NCBI GenBank assembly: GCA_003194525.1 | Contig: NBIV01000191.1 | Coordinates: forward strand, 1-64,000 | Direction: 5' to 3' | DNA from: Gracilariopsis chorda | Lineage: Eukaryota > Rhodophyta > Florideophyceae > Gracilariales > Gracilariaceae | Length of the DNA stretch: 64,000 bases | Shown here: one piece after another, positions 31,380 through 43,626 of the stretch | Position numbering within the stretch: position 1 is the stretch's first letter | Layout: each line of letters begins with the position of its first letter | The notes under the pieces: generated by a model | What the model saw: only the letters and a program-made list of their open reading frames with translations | Database searches by the model: none | What the model was told of the DNA's origin: nothing | Translations under genes and position numbers: made by a program

Positions 31380-33180
31380 GAAACTCCCTGTTTTACCATC
31401 TGTAGGAGCAGAAAAATGGGTGATGAAACCTTCACCGGTATATTTGTAGATTTGGAACCAGAACCCTCACAGGGAGAGTCACCAATTCTGGTCGCTGATC
31501 AGGATGACCAAATAGGCGCTCCAATTACCCGAGAGGAATTCCTAGAAATTCAAGCTAAGGACCAGTACTGCAAAAGCTTTTCGGACCACATTGGGACATC
31601 TCGATCACAGTTCGACATCGACCGTAATGGTTATTTGGTGAGACGATCCCCCCTGGATTGGCCCCTCCAAAAGGTCGTTCTAGAATCCCTACAGTCCAGG
31701 GTTTTGCATCTCTCGCATTAGCCTCGCCTTGCAGGTCATCCAGGAGCCATTCGGTTATACTATACTCTAAGGAGAAATTTTTGTTGGCCCCATATGGCCC
31801 TCGATGTGTATACCTTCGTAGGTCAGTGCGCATCATGCGTGAAAACCAGAGGTGGTTTGCGAAAGCACAGGAAGTACCTGAAGCGTTTCCCCGCAGCGGG
31901 TCCGTTGTAATTTATTGCCATCGACCTGTTAGGGCCACTTCCGAAGACCGACAAGGGTTATAAGTACGTACTTGTAATCACCGATAGGTTTTCGAAGTTG
32001 ACCCGCGCGATACCTCTGAGGGATACAAAGTCGACCACATTAGCCAAGGCGTTCCTTAACAATTGGGTATACCCCTATGGTGCTCCGCTCTACTTGCTTA
32101 CCGATAACGGTTCGAACCTTGCATCGAAGTTCTTCGAAGCGGTCTGTACCATGCTGGGTGTGAAGCACTACTTCACTACCGCTTACCACCCCCAGACCAA
32201 TGTTCAAGTGGAACGGTACAATAACACCCTCGTGGAAAGACTCCCACATTACGTGGAGAAACACCAAACTGGTTGGGAAGAGTACCTTCAACCATTAACG
32301 TACGCATATAACCTGGAGGTCCACCGGACTACGAAGACCACACCGTTAAATTTGATTTTGTCGCGTCCACCTCAAGCGATTGTACTTGCGACCGAACCCG
32401 GAAATGGTAACCATTCAGGTGGAACTACTCCTGCACAGGTCAAAGAAAGACATCCTTAGAAGGTTGCGTGCGGCCCTGCCTCATGCAAGAGCCAGAACCA
32501 CGAAGGCCCAACAGCGGTACAAGAAGGACTATGACCGGAAGGTACAGCATATCACGAAATTGGTCGCAGGGGAATATGTCTTTATCGACATTCCACCTGA
32601 TGGCCAGAGGCCCATGCCAGCCGAGGAGAAGCACGACATTAGAATTGAGACGGACATCAATTCTAAACTTCCTAAGGCTACTGGACCTTAGAAAGTGATT
32701 CGAGCTGAAGCTCATACCACCACGGTACTGATGGACGGGTTGGAAAATACCATTTCGGTCGATCGAGTGACGAAAGCCCCGAGGCGTGTTAAGGAAGTGA
32801 CGGCGGCACAATCCCCAGTGGTCGGAAAACCCGCAAGTTCCCAGACTGCATCGGGAAAAGGCTCACCCATTGACCCACCTGTGGTACAACTCGACGCGTC
32901 CCTGCCCCGGGAACGCGCGGTTTCAAGCGAGCCTACCAACCTTGGCCACGTAGTGATACCTTCACCAAACTTGGTACAAGCAGACCAGACTTCTGGAGAT
33001 ACGTTTGCAAAATCTCACCCACCGGTAACAACAGAGTGTGCAATTGAAACCATTTTTGGTCATGAGCACACCCTTCGAGGTATTCGATACCGTGTAAGGG
33101 GTACGGATGGTCCTCCGAATTGGACACGTTAAAACCACCTGATCATATCCCGCGCAACTTAATAGTGCGGTATTGGCACA
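31380..33180 (+). pseudogene. Integrase with C-terminal chromodomain remnant
   Basis: A linker (to 31721) leads to a damaged zinc domain (GHPGAIRLYYTLRRN, then CASC near 31830) and a DDE core with FIAIDLLGPLP near 31915, LLTDNGSNLASKFF near 32095 and VQVERYNNTL near 32205. Stops fall at 31719 and near 31908, and the frame changes near 32440. After the integrase tail (32500-33130), the end reads YRVRGTDGPPNWTR, a stop at 33130, then KPPDHIPRNLIVRYW. That matches the spacing of a retroelement chromodomain (Y-x-V-x-W...TWEP...L...Y), so the element is a chromovirus-type Gypsy. Such chromodomains steer integration toward marked chromatin; here it is broken. Confidence 0.82.
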
Positions 33181-33207
33181 ATCGAGGACAGGCCCCGCCT
33201 CACCCTT

Positions 33208-33228
33208 GAGTGGTGTGGTACACCACTC
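33208..33228 (+). other. Perfect 8-bp hairpin before the polypurine tract
   Basis: GAGTGGTG and CACCACTC flank the loop TGGTA, ending 2 bases before the polypurine tract. The position mirrors the hairpin at 5231-5251 in the unrelated tandem family. Confidence 0.6.
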
Positions 33229-33230
33229 TT

Positions 33231-33246
33231 AGAAGGGGGGAGGGGA
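33231..33246 (+). promoter_or_regulatory. Polypurine tract of the chromodomain Gypsy
   Basis: A pure purine run of 16 bases (AGAAGGGGGGAGGGGA) is followed directly by TGTCAATCGCG. This is the standard form of a plus-strand primer abutting a 3' LTR. Confidence 0.75.
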
Positions 33247-34110
33247 TGTCAATCGCGACCTAGACAGGTTGGGTAATAACTTTAACTAATAACCTAATGG
33301 TAAATGGGAACTGACCATAAGGACAACAACCCTGGAGGCGCTCCCGCAGACGAAGATGAAGATGAAGAAGACGAAGATGGAAGGGGAGCACCGTTAAGGA
33401 AGAGGGGACCCGACTACTTGTGGATTGCACGGACCATGGAGAGGGAGGCGGTTGGGCGGCGCGCCGTACACGCGCGCAGTGCACGCGACTCCCGGACGCG
33501 CGAAATCCGCCAATATGCAACTCAAAAAATTGGGATTTTTTGATTCACCGAGGTAGTTAGCACGCTGTGCACACGACTGCGATTGGGTATCCGATTCGGT
33601 AAACAGTAATGTGTGTAGCGCGCGCACGCGTGCACGCTCAAAAACTCTAAGTATTTTGACGGTGCAGGGAGCGCAAATCGGTCATCCTCAGCCTCTGAAA
33701 CGCCCGCGTTTCGGAGCTACGGACCAAAAGGTAAAACTCGGTTTTTGGCACCATATGAGGGGGTAATTTGCGCAGGTGATTTTTTGATTCGCCTTGCAAG
33801 TAACCTCCAAGGCTGGGTGCCATGCTTAGGCGCATACGCCCAAGGAGGGTATGCAAACCGCGGGGGTATCATTGCTGGCCAACCACCACAGGGTGCACGC
33901 ACCACGCGCACGTGAAACCATGTAGGAGAGTGCCCTGCGCGCCCCACCCAAAGCATCCGAGACCACCACTCCCGGTGCCGGAGATGCTCCATGAGCTCAG
34001 ACCATCTTGGTAATAAAGAACAGAAAAGAGAAGGCAAGCAGGTTACGCAGGATGCAAGTAGGTTTATCGGCCACAAATTCGTGAACTAAGATAGTCTATC
34101 GACCGCTTGG
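33247..34110 (+). repeat. Presumed start of the 3' LTR (right end undefined)
   Basis: Starts TGTCAATCGCG right after the polypurine tract. It is rich in CG-containing words (33450-33630). No second copy exists in the window, so the LTR length is unknown. It might be short, or long enough to include the minus-strand frame at 34111-35948. Confidence 0.45.
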
Positions 34111-35948
34111 TTAGGGAAAATCCTCCATCATTGGAGTGACATTCGGACCACCTGCGGGTCCAGCAGTGGTACCAGACGGATGACTGGAGGAGGACGGCGC
34201 ACCCGTGCTGCCATGTCCCCAATTACTCGCCAGGCCAGCACGGCGAGACCCATTGTGGTTGGAGCCCGGGGTGGTAGGTGGAGCACCTGGATAGGTGGGC
34301 GGGACCGTTGCGGAAGGGCCCGGAGCAGAGGTACTCGGCGCGGGCATCAGCACATTCCCCACCCGGTACCAAACTCCAGATGCAAGGAGCGGGCCTTCAA
34401 GGGTACCCATAAGTGGATCCCCAGTGGAGCTCGCTCCTCTTAGAAGGTCCGAAAGCTCACCAACGTGGTGAGTGACCGCACGGTACAATTCCGCCTGAAA
34501 GTTGGTCCGGAATCCACCAACTTGGTTCAACGTTTCCACATAGGTCGCATGACGCGTGATAAGCGCTTCCAAAATGGTGAGCGCTTCCTGAATCGAACGC
34601 AGACCAGGACGTTTAAGGCGCGTGACGCACAGCTGCTGGATACGCATTAGCGTGTCCGTCACCTCAGGGGCAGTAACGTGCTCACCTCCTCCTATCGGAT
34701 TACTTACAAGACCAATTGGTTGGAATCGACCCCTACGAGGTACGGGAGTGGTATTCGACGGAGGAACTGGAGGGTGCTGACCAGAAGTAGGGGCCATAGA
34801 AGCTGTATAGGTGAGATCCTCGGGGGTCTCGACCACACAACCATACTGGGCTTCTTCTCCCATGTGGTCGTCACCAGGCAGAGCTTGGTCACCCGGTGAG
34901 GAAACCCTTTGACGGTCATGATCCCACACTTCACATACTTGGTCAGGACCCCACCGGTGATTCTCAGCAGCACGGAGGTAGTTGTCTAAGTGGTTTTCGG
35001 TGTAACCAGTACGGGCGACGATGTCGGAGATACCTAGACAGCGGATCAACTGGATCAACTGCATGGGTAAACGGTAGAGGCGACCAACTGGTTGGAACTC
35101 ATGGGAGTAAAATGCCGTCTCGGGGCACGGCAAGTTCCAGGTGATATCGTGACGGCCGGCTTCCAAAGCCAACATGGAGACCAGGACGGCCCATTTGCAC
35201 ATCGCAACGGACCATATGGTGTGATAGCAGGGACTACCCTCCCGGGTCAGGCGTCCAAAATAGGCCAGTACCAGAGGGGTTGGAACCAATACCCACTGCG
35301 GTGCTTCGTACTCATTCCACCAGCGTGGTTGCTGCACGTACCATTGTCGGCGAGCCTCAGTACTCTGAGGGAAGTATTCAATGAGGTGATAACCATGCAT
35401 GTTCTTGACCAAACTATTTCGGTGACGAATGTGCACCTCCGATGCGGGGTCTGCACCCCACCTTTTACGGTCGAGCCAATGAATCCTGTCATAAGAAGAT
35501 TCGAAGGCCACCAGGTCGAGGTCCAGCTTTAACCAGTCTGGTGAAGGACCGCCGAGGAGAGGACATCAACGAGTGCGCTGGAGTACAGGAACTCAATGCC
35601 ACTCCTGAGATAAGGTAAATCACCAGGAATGGTTGGCGGGATGAAGTACCTGAACGGCGAATGGTGAGCCCGATGGAGGAAGCAGCTGTGACGACCTGGA
35701 CGGTGACGTGTTTTCTTATCCCTCTTGGGTGGGTTGTGTGGAACGGCTGCCAAACGGTGACTGTCCCACCTTTTCCAAGAGCAGTACAGCGAAAAATCCG
35801 GGTGGTCAAACGGTTGACCAAGGGGTTGGCTTACCGGAATGGGCCAGAAAGTGGTTTGCAACAACTCCCGACGGAAGTCTGACGGGAGCAGGCCAAATTC
35901 ACCCATATGGGAGGCATCCCCGGTGGTCGCCATAACCACATATGGCAC
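34111..35948 (-). CDS. Unrecognised long antisense frame beside the chromodomain Gypsy
   Basis: A 466-codon minus-strand frame (35511-34111) has no internal stop. Upstream it is open to about 35558, and protein-like sequence continues in other frames back to an ATG at 35948 (MPYVVMATTGDASHMGEF). The original protein was therefore probably about 600 aa, and a frameshift lies near 35560-35780. The N-terminal half is rich in Trp, Tyr and His (IHWLDRKRWG, QWYVQQPRWWNEY). The C-terminal 90 residues are low-complexity Pro/Ser/Gly/Thr. I see no signal peptide, membrane segment or known domain. The start of the 466-codon frame is not an ATG. It shares unusual CCAATTGG and CCANNTGG words with the gag-pol next to it, suggesting it belongs to the same element family. 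Function unknown. Confidence 0.5.
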
Positions 35949-37299
35949 TTCAAACTGGAGCGAAACCGCAACACCTCGTAGGCGTTTTCGTTTAAGAAAG
36001 GGGGAGGGACTAACATTGGTCTATCTCGGCTTTCCTAAACTACAAGAGACACACATTATACTACCCTACATATTTCTTTTCGTTTCTTTTTCCACCTATA
36101 GGGACTAATAGACACACTTTAACACTAACCTTAGATGGAACTGCTGTACCACCTGAGGGATAACTTTATTGAATTACTAACTGGATCCGTACAGGCTGTT
36201 TTCAAACGCCTAAAGCTTCCCCCGAAGCGTGCCGTAGATGAGTACGCGTGAGTTTAGGGCAGATTCTTCGCCTTGGAGGTTCCAACCGGACGCTGCACGG
36301 AAGGAAAGCGTATTCGAGTGCAGCACCTGCGATGGAGGTAACGAGACTCCGCGGACTCGCAGAATCACTGAAGGAGACGAGCATTTAGACTTGAGGCACC
36401 TCGAGGACCTCGTGAAATCCAAGAAAGGGAGTTTGTACTACAGTGGGTACTATATTTGCTCCTATGGATGAACTGTTGCGGAAGATTCCTAACGGAGTAC
36501 TTGTATTTTCTAACTGGTGCCACGTAGCACACCACTCCAGAGGAATCGTTCCAGTCGGCTGTAAGTCACATAGGTAGAATAACCTAACTTAAATTTTTAT
36601 AGCGCACAGTATATAGTTTCCGTTGAGGTCAGCTTGCGGCACTGCATATAGTGCGCCTCTGGAGTTCCAACCTCCGGGGGAGTAAACCAAGCACCCTGGA
36701 GGCTTGTTCTAGTTCGTCTGGTTCAACCTCGTGATACTCACCTTCAGGTACACTATTAATTCATCCTCTAGGTGTGGTTTCTGAGCCGCAGATACCCAGC
36801 GCGTCCCTTAGCAGTCAGTGCCTGTAGGATTATCATCAGCCCAGTGAACCCGCTCTCCCCTTGGTGCTTGCGGATCTCCTTTCAAGATTCCCCTGGCCGT
36901 TGCTCCTATATTACAGAGACCACCTTCTATTAGAACCCATGCGTTAGGGCGAATCTTAAAGGCCTATTTTACGGACGTTGTGCTCACCACTGGCTGTACT
37001 GCAACCGGATCCACCGATCTTATTCACTTTGGTTACAATTCTCACCTTGTCGTCTTAGTACGTCTTGCGCTGTCTTGGGGCTAGATCCAGCTTTCCTGAG
37101 GTTACCAGTAGGCAATCTCTCAACCCTTTAAGAACATTTTTTTTTCACCTCAGATGTAGATTATTTCTTTGCAGCCCGTTAGCCACCCGGACCTTGACTA
37201 CAATACCTGCAGAGTGTCTAGATAGAGCCATATTTTCGGGAAGATGTCCTGTTGAGCGATGCATCTGACATTTGTATGCGTACGTCATATTTTTTTTAA
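35949..37299. other. No gene supported; possible LTR or spacer
   Basis: A 38-codon frame starts at the ATG at 36135 (MELLYHLRDNFIELL), ends by 36249, and overlaps a donor-like GTGAGT near 36248. A 77-codon frame follows at 36238-36471. Neither is recognised. From 36480 to 37300 there are only short frames and small inverted repeats such as CACT/AGTG near 36637-36651. Confidence 0.4.
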
Positions 37300-39200
37300 T
37301 TTTGCCCAGTCCGTTTGAGGTTGCTCCACACAGTGATATGGCCGTATCACCAAGGTTTCGTTAAACCTTTCTCATTGCTCATTAGTTTGGGGATAGTTTG
37401 AGACCATGAATTAGTGCTTCAAACCTTACATGATATACATTGACTCGAAGAACTTCGAGCCCAGATTCCAACCATCTGGTATTAGTACACATAGTGGGGG
37501 ACCATTTTTACGTGGCCAATAGACTAGACAACTTTACAAGAAGACCGCAGAGTTTGTAATTTTGAGAGTAGATGCTCGTCTGAGCTTTGTAAGCTAATCG
37601 ATGATAACCATGACATAATTGTATAATTTCCTGGTTATTAAAAGTGGTTCAAATATATCAATTGCAATGCATTCGAAAGGGTCTGCTGCTGGGAAAAGCT
37701 TCAAGTACTTACAATGTATGGAAAAACCATCACTAGTTTCAGAGTACAAATTACATCTCGCCACATAGGTTTTAACATCGTGAGTCAATAGTTACCAGTA
37801 AAAGTGATTCCTTATGCTTGTGGTAGAACGACCGTATGGGCGTCAGATCATGACGGACGACAGCGAACACCGATATGCGATGAAGTGGGAGGTGGACAGA
37901 TGGCAAGAGTGCACCTGACCGGCACGGTGCACCTGAGGACTGTTGGGACCGGATACAAGTGTCCAACCGGAAGGAAGGGCAGGCATGCCATTGGCCCATA
38001 TCTGCTGAGGTGCGTCGTTGCCGAGGTGCACCTCGGGGCCGGCGGGACTACTTAGGATGACAGTACCCCCCGACCCCCATGAACGAGTGAATGCAGACGT
38101 CATCCCACCAAACGCACTAGTTTCTTGTTCTAGTTGGCGATACAGACTCTGCCCACTAGCTTGTACTACTACTCCGCACGGTAAATCACGAGCCGTACAC
38201 GACCGCCAACACACTATACGTGCTCCATGACCACGCCTGACGCAGTTGCCCGTCCGGTTCCGCAGCCCTCGACCGGCGTCTCCTGACTTCTACCGCTCGG
38301 ATCACCGAGCCCATCTTCCGCCAGGGCTTTCTTGGAAATCTTTCTACTGACCACTGAGGCACGTCCGACTGGTCAGCATCTTGTGTTAAAGCATTGCGCT
38401 TCCCCAAAATGCTATCTTACATTCTTATACCTCCCGGGTGACCTCAAATGTTAATCGAGAGAGAAAAGCGACGTTCCACTTCTTAAAGGCCTCTATCACG
38501 TTCATTTCAAGGTACTCAAGCCGATCCAGTTGTCTTTTCTGGAGCACTCAGTTCAAGAAAACTGCTATTTTGGCGAAAGTCTTGATGAACAGACGGTTTA
38601 AGTTGCACAAACCAATGAAGGAAGAACTAATGACCATTTTGAACGTTTGTCTGAGATCAAGGCATTCTCACATCCCTAGTCACTTTAATATTCGTTTTGG
38701 CGCCCTGAATGCCACTTGGGATGTTCATATGGCCCAGATACTCTGCATTTTGGCCAAAGACCACGCCTTTCTCAAGCCTCAAGATAAACTCTGTTTTTTT
38801 TTTCAGTAGTTCTAAAACTGCTCGAACGTGTCCAAAATGCTCCTACATATATATGACCACATCGTCGACATACAACAGTGCGGTTTGCTATTGAAAATGT
38901 GATAGGTTTATGTCCAAATCTCTCCTGAAGGTAGCAGACACATTCAGCAAAAGAAATGGCATTCCTAAGAGGCAAAGTATACCAGCATGGCTGGTAAATC
39001 CAGTTTGGTCCGTATGCTATCCGGCTATCTCCACTTCCCAGTAACAGCAACTAAAATACAGTGGGATCAATACTTTCGCTTCCCTAACGGAAGTGGTACA
39101 TTCCTTCGTTCTGGGTACGCAGAGAAGTACGTACATACGTCTTCGATGGACGTGCACCAATCTGAGTGGTTCGTTCCGTGCGTTGGACATCAAGCGTGCC
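37300..39200 (-). pseudogene. Second decayed minus-strand Ty3/Gypsy (RT and integrase pieces)
   Basis: The minus strand shows RT fragments from about 39040 to 38450: LLYVDDVVIYM near 38870 and an EYLGHMNIPSGI-like thumb start near 38725. Integrase follows: DVKTYVARCNLYSETS and IAIDIFEPLLITRKLYNYVMVIID in the frame 37788-37594, then pieces resembling DGWNLGSKFFES near 37465 and NYPQTNEQ-ERFNETL near 37380. Stops and frame changes are frequent. The expected RNase H interval (37800-38430) is not recognisable and is more GC-rich than its flanks. Gag and LTRs are not seen. Confidence 0.75.
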
Positions 39201-39559
39201 ATCCTACGTAGTATTAACCGTCTATCATCTGATTGTCACATGTACATGCACATTCACGTTTGGTGTACGACTGATTCGAAAACATGAGAAGACGGGTGCG
39301 AACGTTCATTTCAGTTCATCCTAGTCACTCGCACACCTTTTAAGTGATTCCTGTGCTTCTTGACAATTTGTTTCAGGGCAACGAACAACTGCTGCTCGTA
39401 CTATATTCCATGCCAATTAAGAACCAAACAGGTCCGAAACATTACCTCTCTTGCACACATTAGCCCGAGTACATCGTGCTGTCTGCTCACATCATGAATG
39501 GCTATAACGGCAAGCTACAAGAAATACCGCTTACCAGAATGGAACAGTTTTCTAATTTC

Positions 39560-40630
39560 CGACTATTAGTTCCTAAGAATCATGTCCATTTTGTGGCTTT
39601 CCCATCCAGTGCTCCATACACTCTTTATACTTTGAATACTGAAGGCGTCAGCAGTTTGAACCAAGTGCATAGCATTATTTGGGAAAATGCGAATCCTCAT
39701 GTTGTGCTTTTTCGTGGCTGCTTCAAGAGCGAATGTTGAATTGTGGCCGCTGCATTTATCAATGAGAAGAACTCTTTTTCGGCAGTGTGGGAGGGACAAT
39801 ATGGAATTTTATTTTGAGAGCCACTCCGGCATGACGTCTGTGTCCATCCATCCTTGTAGAACACTCCAATACTATACCCAATCAACATCGTCAGGAAATC
39901 CACGAATGGATTATGTACGGGTTGCGTTTTGGAATACCATGAAAGCGGGTTCCAACCTTGCATCTCTTCCTCTACAAATACGCACGAACATTTTCATCCC
40001 TTCACCACCAGAAACTACATCGCCCCATTTAATAACCACGTCCGCAGCAAACCCAATGTCTTCCCGTTGTCAAGAATTACCATAAAATGCGCTTTGCGAG
40101 CGATTTTGACATCGTCTTCGCTCAAGTCGCCGCTCCGGAACGCCCTCGCCAGAAAAACAAGGTAAAAGACGACTTTTCTATTTATTTCATCTTCCTTCTC
40201 TCGAGAAAGAAGATACTTGCCAATAAGACAGCGACTTGAAAAGCGAAAGCACACGTCAAAGCTCAATATCGATCTCCTCCTTATGCACTACGAAATACAA
40301 ATACATAGCCGCCTTTTCTGGTCCATGTTTTAAATATTATGTGCTTAGTGCTCCGAGTTTTTGATGAGTGCAAAGGCCAAAGCTCTGCATTGTTTTTTAG
40401 TTGAACTTCACTGCCACTCAGAGAGAGATTGTGGTGCAGAGACCGCGTGGATCTGGTGTGCTTTGTTCGTTTAAATATTGATTTTGTGTATTCCAGATGC
40501 GAATAGGCTTTTGGAGGTCGGCCTTTACGGTTCCTAGAAACAAGGCCGAGAAATTTTCTACTGCTCTTGAACTGATGAGTTTCACGCCGTTTTTGATTGA
40601 TTCTTTTTGCACCGAAACAGTTATCTTAAC
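39560..40630 (-). pseudogene. Decayed pogo-like DDE transposase
   Basis: Minus-strand frames read, in order, a basic HTH-like segment (NRKGRPPKAYS near 40500), EDDVKIARKAHFMVILDNGKTLG (40266-40015), GVFYKDGW near 39850, and VLLIDKCSGHNSTFALEA...IRIFPNNAMHLVQTADAF (39799-39566). The latter is the DDE_1 pattern of pogo/Tigger transposases: an Asp followed by SGHN, then a proline-Asn-x-x-H-x-x-Q-x-x-D block. The typical catalytic second Asp sits in the IDKCSGHN block. Frame changes near 39970 and 39800 disrupt it. The terminal inverted repeats were not found. Confidence 0.7.
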
Positions 40631-40639
40631 TCAATCAGC

Positions 40640-43355
40640 AATACACAAGAAATTATGGGGAGAATTCAATTGCTTTGTGATCGGATAATTCACTGCAGAT
40701 GACTCGGGTGTAAGAGGTGAATTAGCAGGAGTGTCATTAAACGGGTTAGGAGTAGATAGTGGTGGTGTTTCGGCTGTTGCGTCAAGAGCAGAAGGTGTTC
40801 GTCACTAAAAGACTGCTAAAAAAGGCGGGGCACTAGTCACGGGCCTTGAAATTGTGATAGAATGTATGTCGTAGAGTTGTTTGCCTTGGTCACCACTCGC
40901 AACGGTTTGATATAAGCAGGTAGTACTTTCTGGTTTCTGTTGGGTTGGACGCCAAGATCGAAATCGTTTGGGTTAATTTAATAATGGTCATCATGGAACG
41001 AAAGCGGTCACACTAACTTTTTTCCAAACGAACTTCGAATGTCACAGAATTGGAGTACGCCACACAATTTTCTGTACCCTCAATAAACTCTTGTCCGCAT
41101 CATTTGCGGTTACTGGATGAAGCTATGTAAAGTAACTACACACTTTTCTACTCTAATTAATTAAGTATTCCAACGAACGTCAACTACTATTCAACTATTA
41201 CAGCACGTATTGGGGCTCCGTGCTGATCAGCAGTTCAGCCCATCCCAAAAGAAAGATTTTTACGGCAGTGTAACCAAACTAACTACAATAAGATCTTTTT
41301 GAAGGTTTCAAAGATGCTCACTTATGTGAAACATGTGAAGCAATATACCTACGTGGGAGATCCTCTCAAGGTGTTCGTGGCCTTGCTCTCTTGCGAGGTA
41401 GACACAGCGACATGCTCCTCCGTATCACACGGTATTCAGGTGTAAAATAGAGGTTGCTTCTGGTTTTACCGACGGAGATGATACCAAGAATCGGGTTACC
41501 AGCAGGTCGTCTTAGTGCAAAGGTCATTGTAACCGGTATTCCGGGGAGAATCCAAAGGGAAAGGAGAAAAGGGGGGAAAGAACCAAGGAGAAACGTACAA
41601 CTCGGCAGGTACTGCGGATCGCCGAGAGAGACCCAACGGTGAGGGTGCTCTTTATTCAGACAGGACTGCAAAGCTCAATACTGAGTCGAACGACTATCTG
41701 TTCCCATAATAGAAAGTGACCAAAACGGATATGAGAGTTAACGCTGGGCGAACCCATGGGGTAAGACAGATCATAGAGTCTGGTTGATACTGTGCGGGTA
41801 AGTGTACCGAGACCAGACGCGGTGAAACCTCCAAAGAGGGTTGTCACTTCTTGCAGGGGATAAACTCAGAGCCAAGTCACAGCTCAACTTTACTTCAGGG
41901 TGAAACGGCAGGGCTGTCCTTCTTTATGTACTACGGGTCACAGTAGAACTAAGAATACTACTACTATAGTGTGCCACACAGATGCTCTACACGTTTGTGC
42001 CACTGAGTGTCATGTACAGCCACGGCAAAACACCACAATTGTGAATCAAGGCAGCCATGAATAACGTCCGTACGCTTACCACGTGTCCATCTATTTAATA
42101 TATAATAGAACTCACCACGAAGGATCCAAAAATACGAAATGGAATTCATATCGAATATCGCCCAAAGTTTCCAAGGTTCCACTCATGCCTGAGTTGAATC
42201 GATGCCACTTTAGAACTGAATCAATCATGATCCACCTCGCCTAGAAGGTATGCGCATACGTATTGCGCTAAAAAACGGTCCAACGTTGTAATAATATTTG
42301 GAAAACGCTTTGAACGTGCCGTATACACTGCATTACTGACAAATATTAGCTGCATTACAACAAGCACTTCCTTTTTTTACAAGAAATTGTTTTTTTTCTA
42401 AAACATAGAAGCATATTCACCAGAACCTACATATATTCATTACAAGTTAACTAATTGGGTACTCATAAGTAAATGTATCCAAAAAATATTGAGCAATATC
42501 ACCTAATTTGAAAGACTTTTAATATCGCTTAGGTTTGTTTTCTATATAATGATCATTATGATATGCTCTTTTTCTGTTTTTTCACGAGTTTTTTATTTTT
42601 GTACATGTTTTAGAAATGCGGCAGAGTATATTTTTAATGAATGAAGATCTATTTAGAGTGAAGTACGAGAGGGTTTTGGTAGCTTAGTTAAAAAAATTAA
42701 CATGTCAAATTATTTGGATTTTATCGAACGTTTTTCACTTGACATAGTCTAACCTACCTAAGGATTGCTCTGACAACGAGCAAGTTGACCCCTTAGAATA
42801 CATCAATAAACCCACCTTTATTTCCCTCCAAACAACCAGCCAATGGTAATCAAAGGATTTGCCCTACTGGCGCGAATCGGTCGAGCACGTGTATGATCTG
42901 TCTCTCTCCACAGCCTCAACTTCTATCAGCCCGGTTGAACCTGTCTCACACGTGAATATCTTTGACGGCCAGCGAACAGGCAAATCCTTGCTGCGTCCAA
43001 TCACGCGGTAGTCTTCCGATTCTGTGTACACGGTGTCGATTTTCGGGCCAATGTATGATGCACAATTTTTCCAATAATGTGCCCAAGCGCGGTAAAATAG
43101 CATCCGTACGGTCGCGAAAATGGCATAGTAGTAGGTAGCGAACTTCTGTTTGAGACATATCGGCCAAGGTGTTAGAAAATAGTTGAAAAGAAGAAGTAGA
43201 GTAAAATAGGTTGTAGGTGGCTGCTTGGAGAAAAGTCTTCTGCGAATTTAGGGTACGCTCTAGCTTAAATACACAATCGTCAGCACATTAGACAATAGGT
43301 AGAACAGAAACGTAACCTATTCAAACTACAAAATAAATTACGTATAGTACAACCT
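40640..43355. other. AT-rich spacer without a recognised gene
   Basis: Short frames only. Bases 42200-42800 are strongly AT-rich with T- and A-runs. A denser stretch at 41340-41930 (purine-rich near 41550-41600) has no homology I recognise. Transposon ends could lie here but are not visible. Confidence 0.5.
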
Positions 43356-43626
43356 ACGTATACCCTTCTAAAAAAAATAATTATAGTTAACGTTGCGCAT
43401 ACGTACGCTGCGCAGTACTGCAAACGTATACCTTTCTAAAAAAATAGTTATTGTTTACGTAGCGCATACATAGCCTGCGCAGTAATGCCAACGTATACTC
43501 TTCTAACAAAAATAGTTGTAGTTTTTGTAGCGCATACGTAAGCTGCGCAGTATTGCAAACGTATACCTTTCTAAGAAAAATGGTTTTAATCTATGTAGTG
43601 CATAAGTACGCCGTACAGTTCTAGAA
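43356..43626. repeat. Four 67-68-bp tandem repeats
   Basis: Units start at 43356, 43424, 43491 and 43559, each beginning ACGTATAC, followed by a T-C-T-A plus A-run block and a GCGCATACGT...CTGCGCAG block. The first three are most alike; the last is diverged. They lie about 330 bases upstream of the Helitron frame and may be part of its left end. Confidence 0.88.

Noticed and set aside
25640-36900. Matching LTR pair for the chromodomain element (25.6-26.0 kb versus 36.5-37.0 kb)
   Set aside because: Only short, weak similarities (for example CCTAA-TTAA-TTTTTA) could be aligned by eye; not enough to call LTRs.
43356-43626. CRISPR array
   Set aside because: The units are contiguous tandem repeats without spacers, in a eukaryotic context.
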